Assembly: GCF_004138285.1 (NCBI RefSeq)
Contig: NZ_SCFN01000010.1
Span: forward strand, 1 to 64,000
Length of the DNA stretch: 64,000 bases
Reading direction: 5' to 3'
Source: Gottfriedia acidiceleris
Lineage (GTDB): Bacteria; Bacillota; Bacilli; Bacillales; Bacillaceae_G
The translations under genes and the position numbers were made by a program. The notes under the pieces are model-generated. The model was not told the origin of the DNA, did not search any database, and saw nothing but the letters and a program-made list of their open reading frames with translations. Position 1 is the first letter of the stretch, and each line of letters starts with the position of its first letter. Of this stretch, positions 9,913-18,846 are shown piece after piece.

Positions 9913-10635
9913 ATGAGTGTGAATCGTAAAAAAGGACCGTTGTATTTACAAATTAAAGAGATGATAAAGGATCGAATTTTACATGGAGTTTATCCAATTC
10001 ACACAAATATTCCCTCAGAACCTCAATTAGAAGAAGAGTTTAGTGTTAGTAAAATTACGATTAGAAATGCCATAAAAGAACTTGTCCAAGAAGGATATTT
10101 AGAAAAGAAAAGTGGTAAAGGAACAAAGGTTATTGCGAATGTTACGAGCGCGAAGCTTTCAAAAGGGAAACGTTTTACAGAAATTTTAGTTGAGGAAGGG
10201 CATCATATTACTAAAAAAGTGCTGAGTATAAAAAAACCAGAAATAACAGCGGATTCTATACCTTATTCTGTATTTGGTGATAAATATGTCCAAATTGAGC
10301 GAATTTATTTACTGGAAAATGAACCATATATTCACTTTACGCACTATATTTCAATTGACGTAACGGAAGAAGAAATAGAAGACATACAGATCAGTTCCTT
10401 ATATCGATTCTTAGAAGAAAATAATATTCGATTAGAATCTTTCCGAGATGAATTTGCAGTAGCAGTTGCTCCGGATCATGTTTGTGAGATTTTAAATATA
10501 GAAAAAGGCACAACCACATTAAAAAGAATTCGTCGTTCTAGTGATGAAGATGGAAATGTTTTAGAAATCAGTGAAGGTTACTATAATACGGCCAAACAAA
10601 ATTACGTTGTAACTTACAATGATTCAACGCAGTAA
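9913..10635 (+). CDS. GntR-family (HutC/UTRA) transcriptional regulator
   Basis: 240 aa after aaaggagagg. The winged helix-turn-helix occupies residues 5-75 (SEPQLEEEFSVSKITIRNAI), followed by a UTRA effector domain (residues about 85-235; ERIYLLENEPYIHFTHYIS, later SEGYYNTAKQNYVVTY). It lies 18 bases after the kinase and before the permease and probably senses a sugar-acid phosphate to control the operon. Confidence 0.9.
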   Translation: MSVNRKKGPLYLQIKEMIKDRILHGVYPIHTNIPSEPQLEEEFSVSKITIRNAIKELVQEGYLEKKSGKGTKVIANVTSAKLSKGKRFTEILVEEGHHITKKVLSIKKPEITADSIPYSVFGDKYVQIERIYLLENEPYIHFTHYISIDVTEEEIEDIQISSLYRFLEENNIRLESFRDEFAVAVAPDHVCEILNIEKGTTTLKRIRRSSDEDGNVLEISEGYYNTAKQNYVVTYNDSTQ

Positions 10636-10655
10636 TTTATCTTCATTTTATAAAA

Positions 10656-10669
10656 TGTAAGCGATTACT
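10656..10669 (+). promoter_or_regulatory. Candidate catabolite-responsive element (cre)
   Basis: TGTAAGCGATTACT fits the Bacillus cre consensus TGWAANCGNTNWCA except for the last base. It lies between the regulator and permease genes, just before the permease ribosome site, so CcpA there could act as a roadblock. Confidence 0.5.
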
Positions 10670-10687
10670 AAAGGAGAGTATGCAAAA

Positions 10688-12013
10688 ATGGATTTATATT
10701 TGATAGGAATTACATTAGTAGCAATCGTTATCGTTATTTTAGGAGTTTCGTGGTGGAAATGGCATGCATTTATTAGTTTATCAGTAGCTGGCCTTTTCCT
10801 AGCCGTTTTTTCTGGCGTATCAATGGATAAAATTGTAACAGCTTATGAAACAGGAGTAGGCGCCGTTCTCGGCCATCTTGTTGGGATTTTAGCTTTAGGT
10901 ACGATTTTAGGAAAAATGATGTCAGATTCTGGAGCAGGTATGCAAGTAGCTGATTTCTTTATTAAAAAATTCGGTGTGAAAAACCTACCATGGGCAATGT
11001 TGCTTTCAGGATTTATTATTGGAATACCAGTATTTTTTGAGGTAGGTCTAGTAATCTTGTTACCTCTTGTTATATCAATTCGTAAATCTACCAATTCAAA
11101 TATTCTATTAATTGGTATCCCAGTACTCGCTGGTTTATCGATTGTACATGGTTTAGTGCCACCACATCCTGGTGCGATGACAGCGATTGGTATTTATAAT
11201 GCAGACTTAGGAAGAGTCCTACTTTATTCATTAATCATTGCTTTTCCAACTGCAATCATTGCAGGTCCGATCTTTTCAAAATGGATTCACAAACGTGTAA
11301 CACCAATTGGTGAACCAGAATTAATTCGAGTTGAAACGAAGTCAAATGCTTTACCAAGTACAGGTGTATCATTTTTCATCATTTTACTTCCAGTTTTACT
11401 AATGGTGTTAACTGTAATTACACCATACTTATCTCTACCTAGTGCAATTGCTAAATTCTTAATTTTAATTGGTAGCCCTGTAATTGCTCTATTAATCTCT
11501 TGTTTTGCAGCTTATTATTTATTAGGGTATCGACAAGGAATGGACAAAACTTTAATAAAAAAATTAACTGATGAATGTTTAACACCTTTAGCTTCAATTA
11601 TATTAATCATCGGTGCAGGTGGCGCATTTAAGCAAATTCTAATAGAAAGCGGTGTAGGAACTGCCATTGCAACAATGTCTGAGCAAATGTCACTATCACC
11701 GATCGTGCTTGCATTCTTAGTAGCAGGGTTAATAAGAATAGCTACTGGTTCAGCTACAGTTGCTTTAACAACAGCAGCTGGAATTGTTTCTCCAGTAGTC
11801 GCACATATGACTGGTGTAAACTTAGAATTGCTTGTTATTGCAACTGGCGCAGGTTCACTAATGTTTTCACATGTAAATGATGCAGGTTTCTGGTTAGTAA
11901 AAGAATACCTTGGATTAACAGTAAAAGAAACATTCAAAACATGGACAGTAATGGAAACGATTCTTTCGTTTGTAGCGTTTGGACTTACACTAGTTTTAGA
12001 CTTATTTATTTAA
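10688..12013 (+). CDS. gntP: GntP-family gluconate/sugar-acid:H+ symporter
   Basis: 441 aa with about 12-14 hydrophobic helices. GntP-type features include a G-rich GILALGTILGKMMSDSGAG near residue 65, HGLVPPHPGAM near 155 and the C-terminal SHVNDAGFWLVKEY. It is the only transporter in the operon, so it is the probable entry route for the acid consumed by the upstream enzymes, rather than gluconate itself. Probable cre site immediately upstream. Confidence 0.88.
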   Translation: MDLYLIGITLVAIVIVILGVSWWKWHAFISLSVAGLFLAVFSGVSMDKIVTAYETGVGAVLGHLVGILALGTILGKMMSDSGAGMQVADFFIKKFGVKNLPWAMLLSGFIIGIPVFFEVGLVILLPLVISIRKSTNSNILLIGIPVLAGLSIVHGLVPPHPGAMTAIGIYNADLGRVLLYSLIIAFPTAIIAGPIFSKWIHKRVTPIGEPELIRVETKSNALPSTGVSFFIILLPVLLMVLTVITPYLSLPSAIAKFLILIGSPVIALLISCFAAYYLLGYRQGMDKTLIKKLTDECLTPLASIILIIGAGGAFKQILIESGVGTAIATMSEQMSLSPIVLAFLVAGLIRIATGSATVALTTAAGIVSPVVAHMTGVNLELLVIATGAGSLMFSHVNDAGFWLVKEYLGLTVKETFKTWTVMETILSFVAFGLTLVLDLFI

Positions 12014-12024
12014 GAATAAAGGAA

Positions 12025-12074
12025 GGGGCTGTCTCTAAAGTCAGGTTAACTGACACTAAAGGCGCCTCTTTTTT
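12025..12074 (+). terminator. Intrinsic terminator of the sugar-acid operon
   Basis: An inner stem GTCAG-gttaa-CTGAC is nested in a longer imperfect stem from ggggctgtctc to ggcgcctc, followed by T8. Confidence 0.65.
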
Positions 12075-12385
12075 TAATAGTTATACGAACGCTTCGGGAA
12101 CATCATATATTTTACCTATGTTATATTGATCTAAGTAGTGAGGGTATCTCATAGTAGTTTTCCATTTCAAATTTTCTGCTATTGTACAATTATTAGCTCC
12201 AAATATACTTACAGGTATAGGTAATTATTTATTTTATTTGCGATTTCCGGATTTTATTTGCAGACCACTCTTCTTTTCAAACGTTTCATCAACTAATTGC
12301 ATAGTCAGGCTCCTTATTTGCGATTTTTAAAGTCTTGTAAATCGCCTCGATTCCAGCTTTTAACGTTTTTCTAATCTTATTTGCG
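12075..12385. repeat. TTATTTGCGATT repeat cluster (locus 1)
   Basis: No complete gene. Motifs of the form ttatttgc(g/a)(a/g)tt occur four times between about 12230 and 12380. On the minus strand, 12080-12215 reads as an open tail (PIPVSIFGANNCTIAENLKW, ending KIYDVPEAFV). The same repeat and the same PIPV...CTI tail recur at 47900-48075. Confidence 0.5.
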
Positions 12386-12388
12386 GTT

Positions 12389-12439
12389 ATAAAAACGAGG
12401 GTTCCCATATTGTAATACTTTTAGGACACCCTCTTACTT
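12389..12439 (-). terminator. Intrinsic terminator of the dioxygenase gene
   Basis: On the minus strand AGAGGGTGTCC pairs with GGGAACCCTCG, followed by TTTTT. Confidence 0.65.
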
Positions 12440-12465
12440 CTTAAATTTGAGTACGCAAATTAATT

Positions 12466-13440
12466 TTAATTAAAATCTAATGGACGTAAACTTGCTTCGA
12501 TTTCAGCACGTTTAGGCTCTAGAAATGGAGGCAATGCTAAACGTTCACCTAGTGTATCAATATTTTCGTCTACATCAAATCCAGGGGTATCAGTTGATAA
12601 TTCGAATAAAATATGATTTGGTTCTCTAAAATAGAGCGCTTTAAAATAGTAGCGTTCTACTTTTCCTGAATTCGTAATCCCAAGTGAATTTATTTTGTCT
12701 GCCCATTTATTATATTCTTCTATGTTCGGTACTCTAAAAGCTACATGATGTACACTACCTCGTCCAGGTCTAGCTCTCGGTAAGTCTGGTCTTACTTCCA
12801 AGTGAACTTCTGCTCCAGCACCACCTAATCCGGTTTCGTAAACTTCTATACTTGCAAAATTCCCTTCCGTAGAAGGGTAAGTTCCAACAAGTCTAAAACC
12901 TAAAACATCCGTTAAAGTTTTGCTAGTAGGAGTCGAATCTTTTACGGTAAGTGTCACTGGACCTAAGCCAAGAATTCCATGTTCGGTTGGGATATCTGAT
13001 TTATTCCAAGGAGTGCCCGGTAAAACACCTTTTTCACCATTATCTGCTACTAAAATTAATCTTGTACCTTCATAATCTTGAAATGCGAGTGTATCTCGAT
13101 TTGCTCTTTTAAGTATTTCATCATGTGAAATATTAAGTTTATTAAAGCGATTCTTCCAATAATGTAGTGACTCAGTTGTGGCCACTCTTAATGAAGTTGA
13201 AGATATGATCGAGTGACCTGGGTATGTATTTCCTAGATTAGGGATATCGAAAAATGTTATTTCTGTTCCGGGATTTGCTTTTGCATCACCGTAAAATAAG
13301 TGATAACTGGAAGTGTTATCTTGATTTACAGTTTTCTTAACAAGCCTCATCCCTAAAACCTTAGTGTAAAACTCGTAATTTTTTTCAGCCTTTGTAGTAA
13401 GTAGTGAAACATGATGAATTCCCAATAATTCCACTTTCAT
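12466..13440 (-). CDS. Ring-cleaving dioxygenase, MhqO/glyoxalase superfamily
   Basis: About 324 aa with two vicinal-oxygen-chelate modules. The first opens with LLGIHHVSLLT (residues 5-15) and the second with GLGPVTLTVKD near 155; HHVAFRVPN near 230 and HILFELSTDTPGFDVDE near 280 supply further expected ligands and the conserved family end. Known relatives (MhqA/MhqO) protect against quinones and catechols. The aaaggagtg site lies very near the ATG at 13440; the GTG two codons later is better spaced, so the exact start is uncertain. Confidence 0.85.
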   Translation of the reverse strand: MKVELLGIHHVSLLTTKAEKNYEFYTKVLGMRLVKKTVNQDNTSSYHLFYGDAKANPGTEITFFDIPNLGNTYPGHSIISSTSLRVATTESLHYWKNRFNKLNISHDEILKRANRDTLAFQDYEGTRLILVADNGEKGVLPGTPWNKSDIPTEHGILGLGPVTLTVKDSTPTSKTLTDVLGFRLVGTYPSTEGNFASIEVYETGLGGAGAEVHLEVRPDLPRARPGRGSVHHVAFRVPNIEEYNKWADKINSLGITNSGKVERYYFKALYFREPNHILFELSTDTPGFDVDENIDTLGERLALPPFLEPKRAEIEASLRPLDFN

Positions 13441-13591
13441 CACTCCTTTAAAATTTTTATTGTAATAATATGACCTTCATAATTTTTATGTACACATTGT
13501 AAATGGTTAGAGATTGAGGTAAAGTTTTATGTTAAACTGTTATCTAATAATTATAATGTTCAGATAAATAAAACAGAAAGGGGAAAATGTT

Positions 13592-14482
13592 TTGTATTTC
13601 GGTTATTTATTAATTTTAATATCTGCTATAGCTTTTGGATTAATGCCTATTTTTGCGCTTTATGCTTATGATCAAAATGTTAGTGTTAATACATTATTAT
13701 TTTTAAGGTTTACATTTGCGACAATTATGTTCTTTAGTTACTTAGTGGTTAGTAAAAAATTAGTTAAAATTACTAAAAAACAATTAGTATTGTTTGTTTT
13801 ACTAGGTGGAGTTTTGTATATGCTTCAATCAAGTTTTTATTTCAGTTCAGTAAAATATATTCCTGCTTCATTAGCAGCACTAATTCTTTATTTATATCCC
13901 ATTTTTGTAGCAATTCTATCATTTTTAGTAAACAAAGAGCAATTAACAAAAAATATAACGATATCAATTTTACTATCGTTAGCTGGAATTGTACTAGTGT
14001 TGGGAGCTCCTGCAGAAAATATAAATCCATTCGGAATCATATTAGCATTAGCAGCAGCAATCGTTTACTCAATATACATAATTGTTGGCGGTAGGGTTTC
14101 GATGCATGTTCCTCCATTAGTAACAAGTGCATATATTTCTTTATTTGCAGCAATTTCATTTTTACTAGTTGGCGTATCGACTAACACGATCCACATTCAT
14201 TTTAAATTTATTGGTTGGATTTCAATTTTAGGTATTTCAATTATTTCAAGTGTTATATCAATGGGAGCATTTTTTGCTGGTGTAAAACGAATTGGACCGA
14301 CAAAAGGAGCCGTATTAAGTATGGTGGAGCCAGTTGTGACAATCACATTTTCAACTATTCTATTTCATGAAAATATGAGTTTACTTCAAATAATCGGTGG
14401 GACAATTGTTCTAGGTGGAGCACTTTTAGTTGTTCTTACTAGTGAGAAAAGAAAGATTGTTGAGAATAAAATGGATTTTTAA
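13592..14482 (+). CDS. EamA/DMT-family transporter
   Basis: 296 aa from a TTG at 13592 eight bases after gaaagggg; the ATG at 13587 is out of frame. Ten hydrophobic helices are arranged as two EamA repeats, the second ending with RIGPTKGAVLSMVEPVVTITFS, a typical DMT motif. Probably a metabolite exporter; substrate unknown. Divergent from the dioxygenase gene, with about 150 bases between them. Confidence 0.88.
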   Translation: MYFGYLLILISAIAFGLMPIFALYAYDQNVSVNTLLFLRFTFATIMFFSYLVVSKKLVKITKKQLVLFVLLGGVLYMLQSSFYFSSVKYIPASLAALILYLYPIFVAILSFLVNKEQLTKNITISILLSLAGIVLVLGAPAENINPFGIILALAAAIVYSIYIIVGGRVSMHVPPLVTSAYISLFAAISFLLVGVSTNTIHIHFKFIGWISILGISIISSVISMGAFFAGVKRIGPTKGAVLSMVEPVVTITFSTILFHENMSLLQIIGGTIVLGGALLVVLTSEKRKIVENKMDF

Positions 14483-14583
14483 ATGTTATATGCTAAAATG
14501 TATTTAGAATATTAGTTTAATAATTTTTAAATGTTAATATGGCTGCTTATGCAGCTATTTTTAATTTGTAAAGGAGTAATAGA

Positions 14584-15120
14584 ATGTTTGAATTAAAATT
14601 AAAAAATGGAGAAATAGTAAAAGTTCGTCAAGCAACAGGAACTGATGCTAAATTAATTATAGATTTTTATAACATCGTAGGTGGAGAAACGAACTTTTTA
14701 TCATTTGGAGGAAACGAGTTTAAAAGAAATGAAGCAGAATATCAGACATTTTTAGAAGATACCTTCAATGAAAAAAATTCAATTATATTATTAGGTACGA
14801 TCAATGATCAAATAATCAGTATCGGTTCAATCAATTCCAGTCAAAAGGAACGTACGAAGCATGTTGGTACTCTAGGCATTGTAATTAAAAAAGAATATTG
14901 GGGATTAAGTTTAGGGAAGTTATTGATGCAATCATTAATTGATTGGGCTAAACAAAATGATCTAACTAGAAAAATTCAATTAGTTACGAATGAAGATAAT
15001 CTTAAAGCCATTCAATTGTATAAAAATTTAGGATTTGAAATTGAAGGTGTAATGAAAGAAGATACTTATTTAAATGGAAAGTATTGTAATACTTTAATGA
15101 TGGGCTTATTTATTAAATAG
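14584..15120 (+). CDS. GNAT-family N-acetyltransferase, RimL-like
   Basis: 178 aa after taaaggag. The acetyl-CoA loop is KEYWGLSLGKLLMQ near residues 102-115, followed by QLYKNLGFEIEGVMKED, the usual end of ribosomal-protein-type or small-molecule GNATs. Substrate unknown. Monocistronic. Confidence 0.85.
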   Translation: MFELKLKNGEIVKVRQATGTDAKLIIDFYNIVGGETNFLSFGGNEFKRNEAEYQTFLEDTFNEKNSIILLGTINDQIISIGSINSSQKERTKHVGTLGIVIKKEYWGLSLGKLLMQSLIDWAKQNDLTRKIQLVTNEDNLKAIQLYKNLGFEIEGVMKEDTYLNGKYCNTLMMGLFIK

Positions 15121-15256
15121 TACTGAAAATAACAAGTTTAAACGCTCTATTATAGACACTCAAATGAATAAAGTTTTTATTTAATAGCATACGAACTACA
15201 ATCCAATTAGAGCATTTATATAATTAGAAAGATTATCATTTTATAAAGGTGTAAAT

Positions 15257-16774
15257 ATGATTAAAGATTTATTTCTTAATTTTGCATTGTTAATATTTTT
15301 CTTAATTGGATTTAATCGAATTCAAAATTTTTTAAAGCAAAAGTTTCAAAAAGAATATCCAATAATTGTAGGAGTACTACATGGAATATTTGGCATTATT
15401 TTAATTGTTTTTGGAGTGAGCATCTATCAAAATAACATTTTAGATTTTAGACATCTTGCTATTTTATCTGCGGCATATTTTGGAGGAATTAGAGCTACCA
15501 TTTTTACTAGCATGATGCTTATTGCATTTCGCTTTTCTTTTTTTGGTGTAAGTGATGGTTCAATTTATGCATGTGTAACGATTGCAATAAATGCGGTCGT
15601 CAGTGGTCTTCTAAGTAGTTGGATTAAACAATATTGGACTAAATGGTTTAGTATGATTTCCTTTTTAGTCTTACTAAGCAGTTTCTTCTTTGTCTATCAA
15701 TATATTAAATTTTCCAATTCAGTTGTTCCAGTAATGCCAGTTTATGAAGTAGCGATTATTTTAGGTGGAACATTCATTGCTTTTTTTATTCACTACTTAA
15801 ATAAAAATGACGAACTAAAGATTGCACTTAAAGAAAGTGAAGAAAGATATCGAACATTAATAGAAACTTCCCCAGATGGAATATTTGTCCAAATAGATGG
15901 AGAAATTAAGTTAGCAAACCAAAAAGCTGCTAATCTACTTGGAGCAAATTCACCTTCTGAATTAATAGGAATCTATGTATTTGACTTGATTGAACATACA
16001 GGGTTAAATGATTCATTTAGTCGCTATCAACAATTTATTAATAGTGATCTCATACAGGATCATAAAGAAAGTAGCTATATCCGTTTAGATGGTTTAAAAA
16101 TTGATCTATCATTCTCAGGTTCTAAAGTAATATATGAGGGCCAATTAGCAACGATGGTTGTTTTTAGGGATATTACTCAACAAAAAGAGTCAGAACGAAA
16201 ATTACAACAAGCAAATCATTTATTACATAAACTATCAATTACAGATGGTTTAACAGGATTAGCAAATAGACGATATTTTGATGAAGTTTTTCAAATAAAA
16301 TGGAATGAGGCTCGAACGAATCAAACTCCGATTACAATCATGTTGATCGATATTGATTCATTTAAAATATTCAATGATACTTATGGTCATTTAGAAGGAG
16401 ATAAATGTCTACAAACTGTAGCAAATGCCATTTCGATCAATTTATTAAGAGATAATGATTTCTCTGCAAGATATGGTGGTGAAGAGTTTGTTGGTATTTT
16501 ATCAGAAACAAGTGAAGAAGAAGCATTTAATATTGCAGAAAAAATTCGAAATGTAATAGTAGATTTAAAGATTCCAAATGAAAAGTCATTAGTTTCCCCG
16601 TTTGTAAGTGCTAGTATTGGATTGGTAAATTTAGTGCCAAATGATTCAATTGACTTAGTAGAAGCCATACATTTTGCCGACAAAGCTCTTTACTTGGCTA
16701 AATTGAATGGTAGAAATCAAGTAAATGTATATTCTAGTAATTTGGAAAATTCTTTCGTTAAAAAAGCCTTGTGA
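15257..16774 (+). CDS. Membrane diguanylate cyclase with PAS domain
   Basis: 505 aa. Residues 1-185 hold about six membrane helices resembling the 5TM receptor module of LytS/YhcK-type sensors. A PAS domain follows (about 195-310, starting SEERYRTLIETSPDGIF). The GGDEF domain occupies about 325-495 with an active-type RYGGEEF motif, and an RxxD inhibitory site (RDND) lies five residues before it. It is therefore expected to make c-di-GMP with product inhibition. Single gene, terminator overlapping its end. Confidence 0.92.
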   Translation: MIKDLFLNFALLIFFLIGFNRIQNFLKQKFQKEYPIIVGVLHGIFGIILIVFGVSIYQNNILDFRHLAILSAAYFGGIRATIFTSMMLIAFRFSFFGVSDGSIYACVTIAINAVVSGLLSSWIKQYWTKWFSMISFLVLLSSFFFVYQYIKFSNSVVPVMPVYEVAIILGGTFIAFFIHYLNKNDELKIALKESEERYRTLIETSPDGIFVQIDGEIKLANQKAANLLGANSPSELIGIYVFDLIEHTGLNDSFSRYQQFINSDLIQDHKESSYIRLDGLKIDLSFSGSKVIYEGQLATMVVFRDITQQKESERKLQQANHLLHKLSITDGLTGLANRRYFDEVFQIKWNEARTNQTPITIMLIDIDSFKIFNDTYGHLEGDKCLQTVANAISINLLRDNDFSARYGGEEFVGILSETSEEEAFNIAEKIRNVIVDLKIPNEKSLVSPFVSASIGLVNLVPNDSIDLVEAIHFADKALYLAKLNGRNQVNVYSSNLENSFVKKAL

Positions 16775-16797
16775 TATTTAATCACAAGGCTTTTTGT
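16761..16797 (+). terminator. Strong intrinsic terminator
   Basis: AAAAAGCCTTGTGAT (16761-16775) and ATCACAAGGCTTTTT (16781-16795); the stem includes the stop codon of the cyclase gene. It may work in both directions, since a minus-strand gene ends at 16815. Confidence 0.85.
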
Positions 16798-16814
16798 TAA
16801 AGTAGCTATAGTTT

Positions 16815-17195
16815 TTAGAAGCACGTAAACGATCTAATTCGATGTGTATCAATTCCAAAAAATACCCATCTCCAGCCAATCCATCTCCAACCTGCAACTG
16901 AGGTTCTGCCGACGAAGGTTGGAAAGAACCAAAATTGTTCGCCATTATTCAACCATACATAAGTATTTCTAAATCGACAACCAGCAATTGCACCTGGATC
17001 TACTGCAAATGCTGTAGCTTGCGACATTTGTGGTGTAAATGAAGGTGGTGGTGCAGTCGGTTGACCTTGAGATTGCCCATGACCTCCACCACCCGGTTGT
17101 CCCGGAAATCCTGGGAATCCACCTGGTTGCCCTGGGAATCCGCCTGGTTGTCCTGGAAAGCCTGGAAATGTTCTATATTGAGGGAAAAAGTTCAT
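16815..17195 (-). CDS. Gly/Pro-rich protein, probable spore or cell-surface protein
   Basis: 126 aa after aaaaggagttgataaa. Residues 10-40 are GFPGQPG-type repeats, then a Gln/Pro-rich linker, then a compact aromatic-rich domain (GCRFRNTYVWLNNGEQFWFF, later GRTSVAGWRWIGWRW and a final C). Short bacillar proteins with this pattern are usually spore-associated, but I do not recognise a characterised member. No signal peptide is visible. Confidence 0.7.
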   Translation of the reverse strand: MNFFPQYRTFPGFPGQPGGFPGQPGGFPGFPGQPGGGGHGQSQGQPTAPPPSFTPQMSQATAFAVDPGAIAGCRFRNTYVWLNNGEQFWFFPTFVGRTSVAGWRWIGWRWVFFGIDTHRIRSFTCF

Positions 17196-17351
17196 TTTAT
17201 CAACTCCTTTTTAGTTTAATCATTATTAAAGTATGAAAATGAATGTTTTTTGTTTGGGCTGATAGTTAAATAACTAGGGATATTTGCGATAAGTAAATAA
17301 GATCATGATTATGAAGGTTTTGAGCATGACAATTTCATAAAGAAACATTTC

Positions 17352-17384
17352 AAAGAGAAGACTGGTCAACTTCTCTTTTTTTTT
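17352..17384 (+). terminator. Terminator-like hairpin between divergent genes
   Basis: AAAGAGAAG (17352-17360) pairs with CTTCTCTTT (17370-17378), with a run of T. It points rightward although no annotated gene precedes it on that strand, so it may end a small RNA or a leader transcript from 17200-17350. Confidence 0.55.
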
Positions 17385-17453
17385 AATGTTCAAAGTTAGG
17401 AAATTCTACTTATTCTAGTGATCAAAAAAATCCAGTTAATTTCCAAAAAACAT

Positions 17454-17553
17454 AGTATTTTTAGTGAAAAATACTCGTTTTTACTTTGGGAGGTAAAAAA
17501 AATACTTTTGAAAGTAAAAAACACTTGCACAATTCTGTAAATTCGAATAAATT
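17454..17553 (+). promoter_or_regulatory. Promoter with palindromic operators of the HTH/ATPase-like gene
   Basis: TTGCAC (17525-17530), 17-base spacer, TAAATT (17548-17553). Upstream lie a perfect inverted repeat AGTATTTTT-agtg-AAAAATACT (17454-17475) and a palindrome TACTTT-tg-AAAGTA (17503-17516), both containing the same TACTTT/AGTAT-type half sites. They are candidate autoregulatory sites. Confidence 0.6.
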
Positions 17554-17573
17554 AAACTTATAGGAGGAGAAAA

Positions 17574-18617
17574 ATGGAAAATTTACGCTTGAATGTCGCT
17601 TTGTTACGTCGTAGAGTACCGAATTTAACTACTTCTGCAAAAACTGTTGGACTTCGACCAGCAACCGTTTCAAACTTATGTACCGGAAAAATTCCAATTG
17701 GTCGCTCAGAAGTAAGAACACTAGTCGCATTAGCTGCTTTAGCAGAATGTACATTGGATGAACTTATAATTAGAGGGGAGAAAATTGAGATGATTGAAAC
17801 GGGAATAAAAACGCTTGATTTATTTGCTCCATTAGTAAAAGGTGGTACAGTCGGGTTGGTTGCAAGACCAGGTATGGGTCAATTAGTTGTATTAGCAGAA
17901 ATGTTTTATAAATTAAAGAATGATTCCTATTTTACAATTTTATTAAAACCAGAAGGTGAGCATCCAGAAATAGACGATATTTTAGCTGATGTAAATTTAG
18001 TATGTCATTCAATTGCTGAAGTGTATGAAACAATTGCAAAAGAGGGAAAAAACGTAGAGTTTGCTTTCGCAGCGGATCGTTCAAACGTCATTACAGGTGA
18101 TATTAACCGTCTCCAACAAAAATTAGCAGATATCGGTATTGAAGGTGTAACTACTTTTTTAGTTGATTTAAAAGGAGAAGCGGTGGACGAAGATTTCCCT
18201 TACGGACCTTTAGAAACATTATGGCAGTTTGATGCAGACTTAGCTTTCAGACATAAATACCCTGCAATTAATCCTATTCATTCAACATCTACAGTTTTAG
18301 AAGATAATCAACTAGATCAAACCCACAACCAAGTACAAAAAGCAGCACAGAAATTATTACGTAGATATCGTGAACTAAGGTCATTAGTAACAGTACATGG
18401 AATTGATTCATTACCTGGAAATGAAAAATTGACGTATAAACGTGGTGAATTATTAGAAGCATATTTAACTCAACCATTTTTCGTAGCAGAAGAATTCACA
18501 GGTACAAAAGGAGCATCTGTTAATTTGCAAAGTACTTTACAAGATGTTCGAAAACTAATCGATGGTGCTTACGATTCGATGGAAGTAGATAAAATGAATT
18601 TTATTGGTAGCCTGTAG
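17574..18617 (+). CDS. Helix-turn-helix domain fused to a degenerate F1-ATPase beta-subunit-like protein
   Basis: 347 aa after taggagga. Residues 1-65 look like an XRE/Cro-type HTH (SAKTVGLRPATVSNLCTGKI, then LAECTLDELI). From 74 on it follows AtpD: ETGIKTLDLFAPLVKGG (75-91) matches the beta-subunit segment before the P-loop, but the P-loop position reads ARPGMGQL instead of GGAGVGKT. The middle is shortened. Residues 217-347 align with the AtpD carboxy end (NPIHSTSTVLE; LLRRYRELRSLV; TQPFFVAEEFTG; LIDGAYDSM; a final IGSL). ATP hydrolysis is unlikely. It may be a DNA-binding regulator using an F1-derived scaffold. Monocistronic. Confidence 0.8.
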   Translation: MENLRLNVALLRRRVPNLTTSAKTVGLRPATVSNLCTGKIPIGRSEVRTLVALAALAECTLDELIIRGEKIEMIETGIKTLDLFAPLVKGGTVGLVARPGMGQLVVLAEMFYKLKNDSYFTILLKPEGEHPEIDDILADVNLVCHSIAEVYETIAKEGKNVEFAFAADRSNVITGDINRLQQKLADIGIEGVTTFLVDLKGEAVDEDFPYGPLETLWQFDADLAFRHKYPAINPIHSTSTVLEDNQLDQTHNQVQKAAQKLLRRYRELRSLVTVHGIDSLPGNEKLTYKRGELLEAYLTQPFFVAEEFTGTKGASVNLQSTLQDVRKLIDGAYDSMEVDKMNFIGSL

Positions 18618-18644
18618 ATTTCAAACATTAATATTTTAATGAAC

Positions 18645-18679
18645 AGTGTGACGCTTATGTATGTGTCACACTTTTTTTA
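18645..18679 (+). terminator. Intrinsic terminator
   Basis: AGTGTGAC (18645-18652) and GTCACACT (18665-18672), then T7. Confidence 0.8.
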
Positions 18680-18721
18680 TATTTAACCTAATAAAGTTTT
18701 CTGGAGGATGGTAGTATAAAA

Positions 18722-18776
18722 TTTAAGAATTATTTAAGAATTTAATAATAGGCAATTAATTTTTCTAAATTATACT
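18722..18776 (+). promoter_or_regulatory. Putative response-regulator box and promoter of the two-component operon
   Basis: Direct repeat TTTAAGAA-tta-TTTAAGAA (18722-18740) has 11-base spacing, followed by TATACT (18771-18776). The same 19 bases and the same 31-base distance to the -10 occur before the gene at 20883. Confidence 0.65.
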
Positions 18777-18846
18777 ATGCCACATACTAATATCTAAAAT
18801 GTAATAAAGTAATAGTTCATCACACGCCTGAAAGTTGGAGTATATT

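Noticed and set aside
11515-11937. 140-aa minus-strand frame inside the permease gene
   Set aside because: Antisense shadow of a GntP coding sequence; composition mirrors membrane codons.
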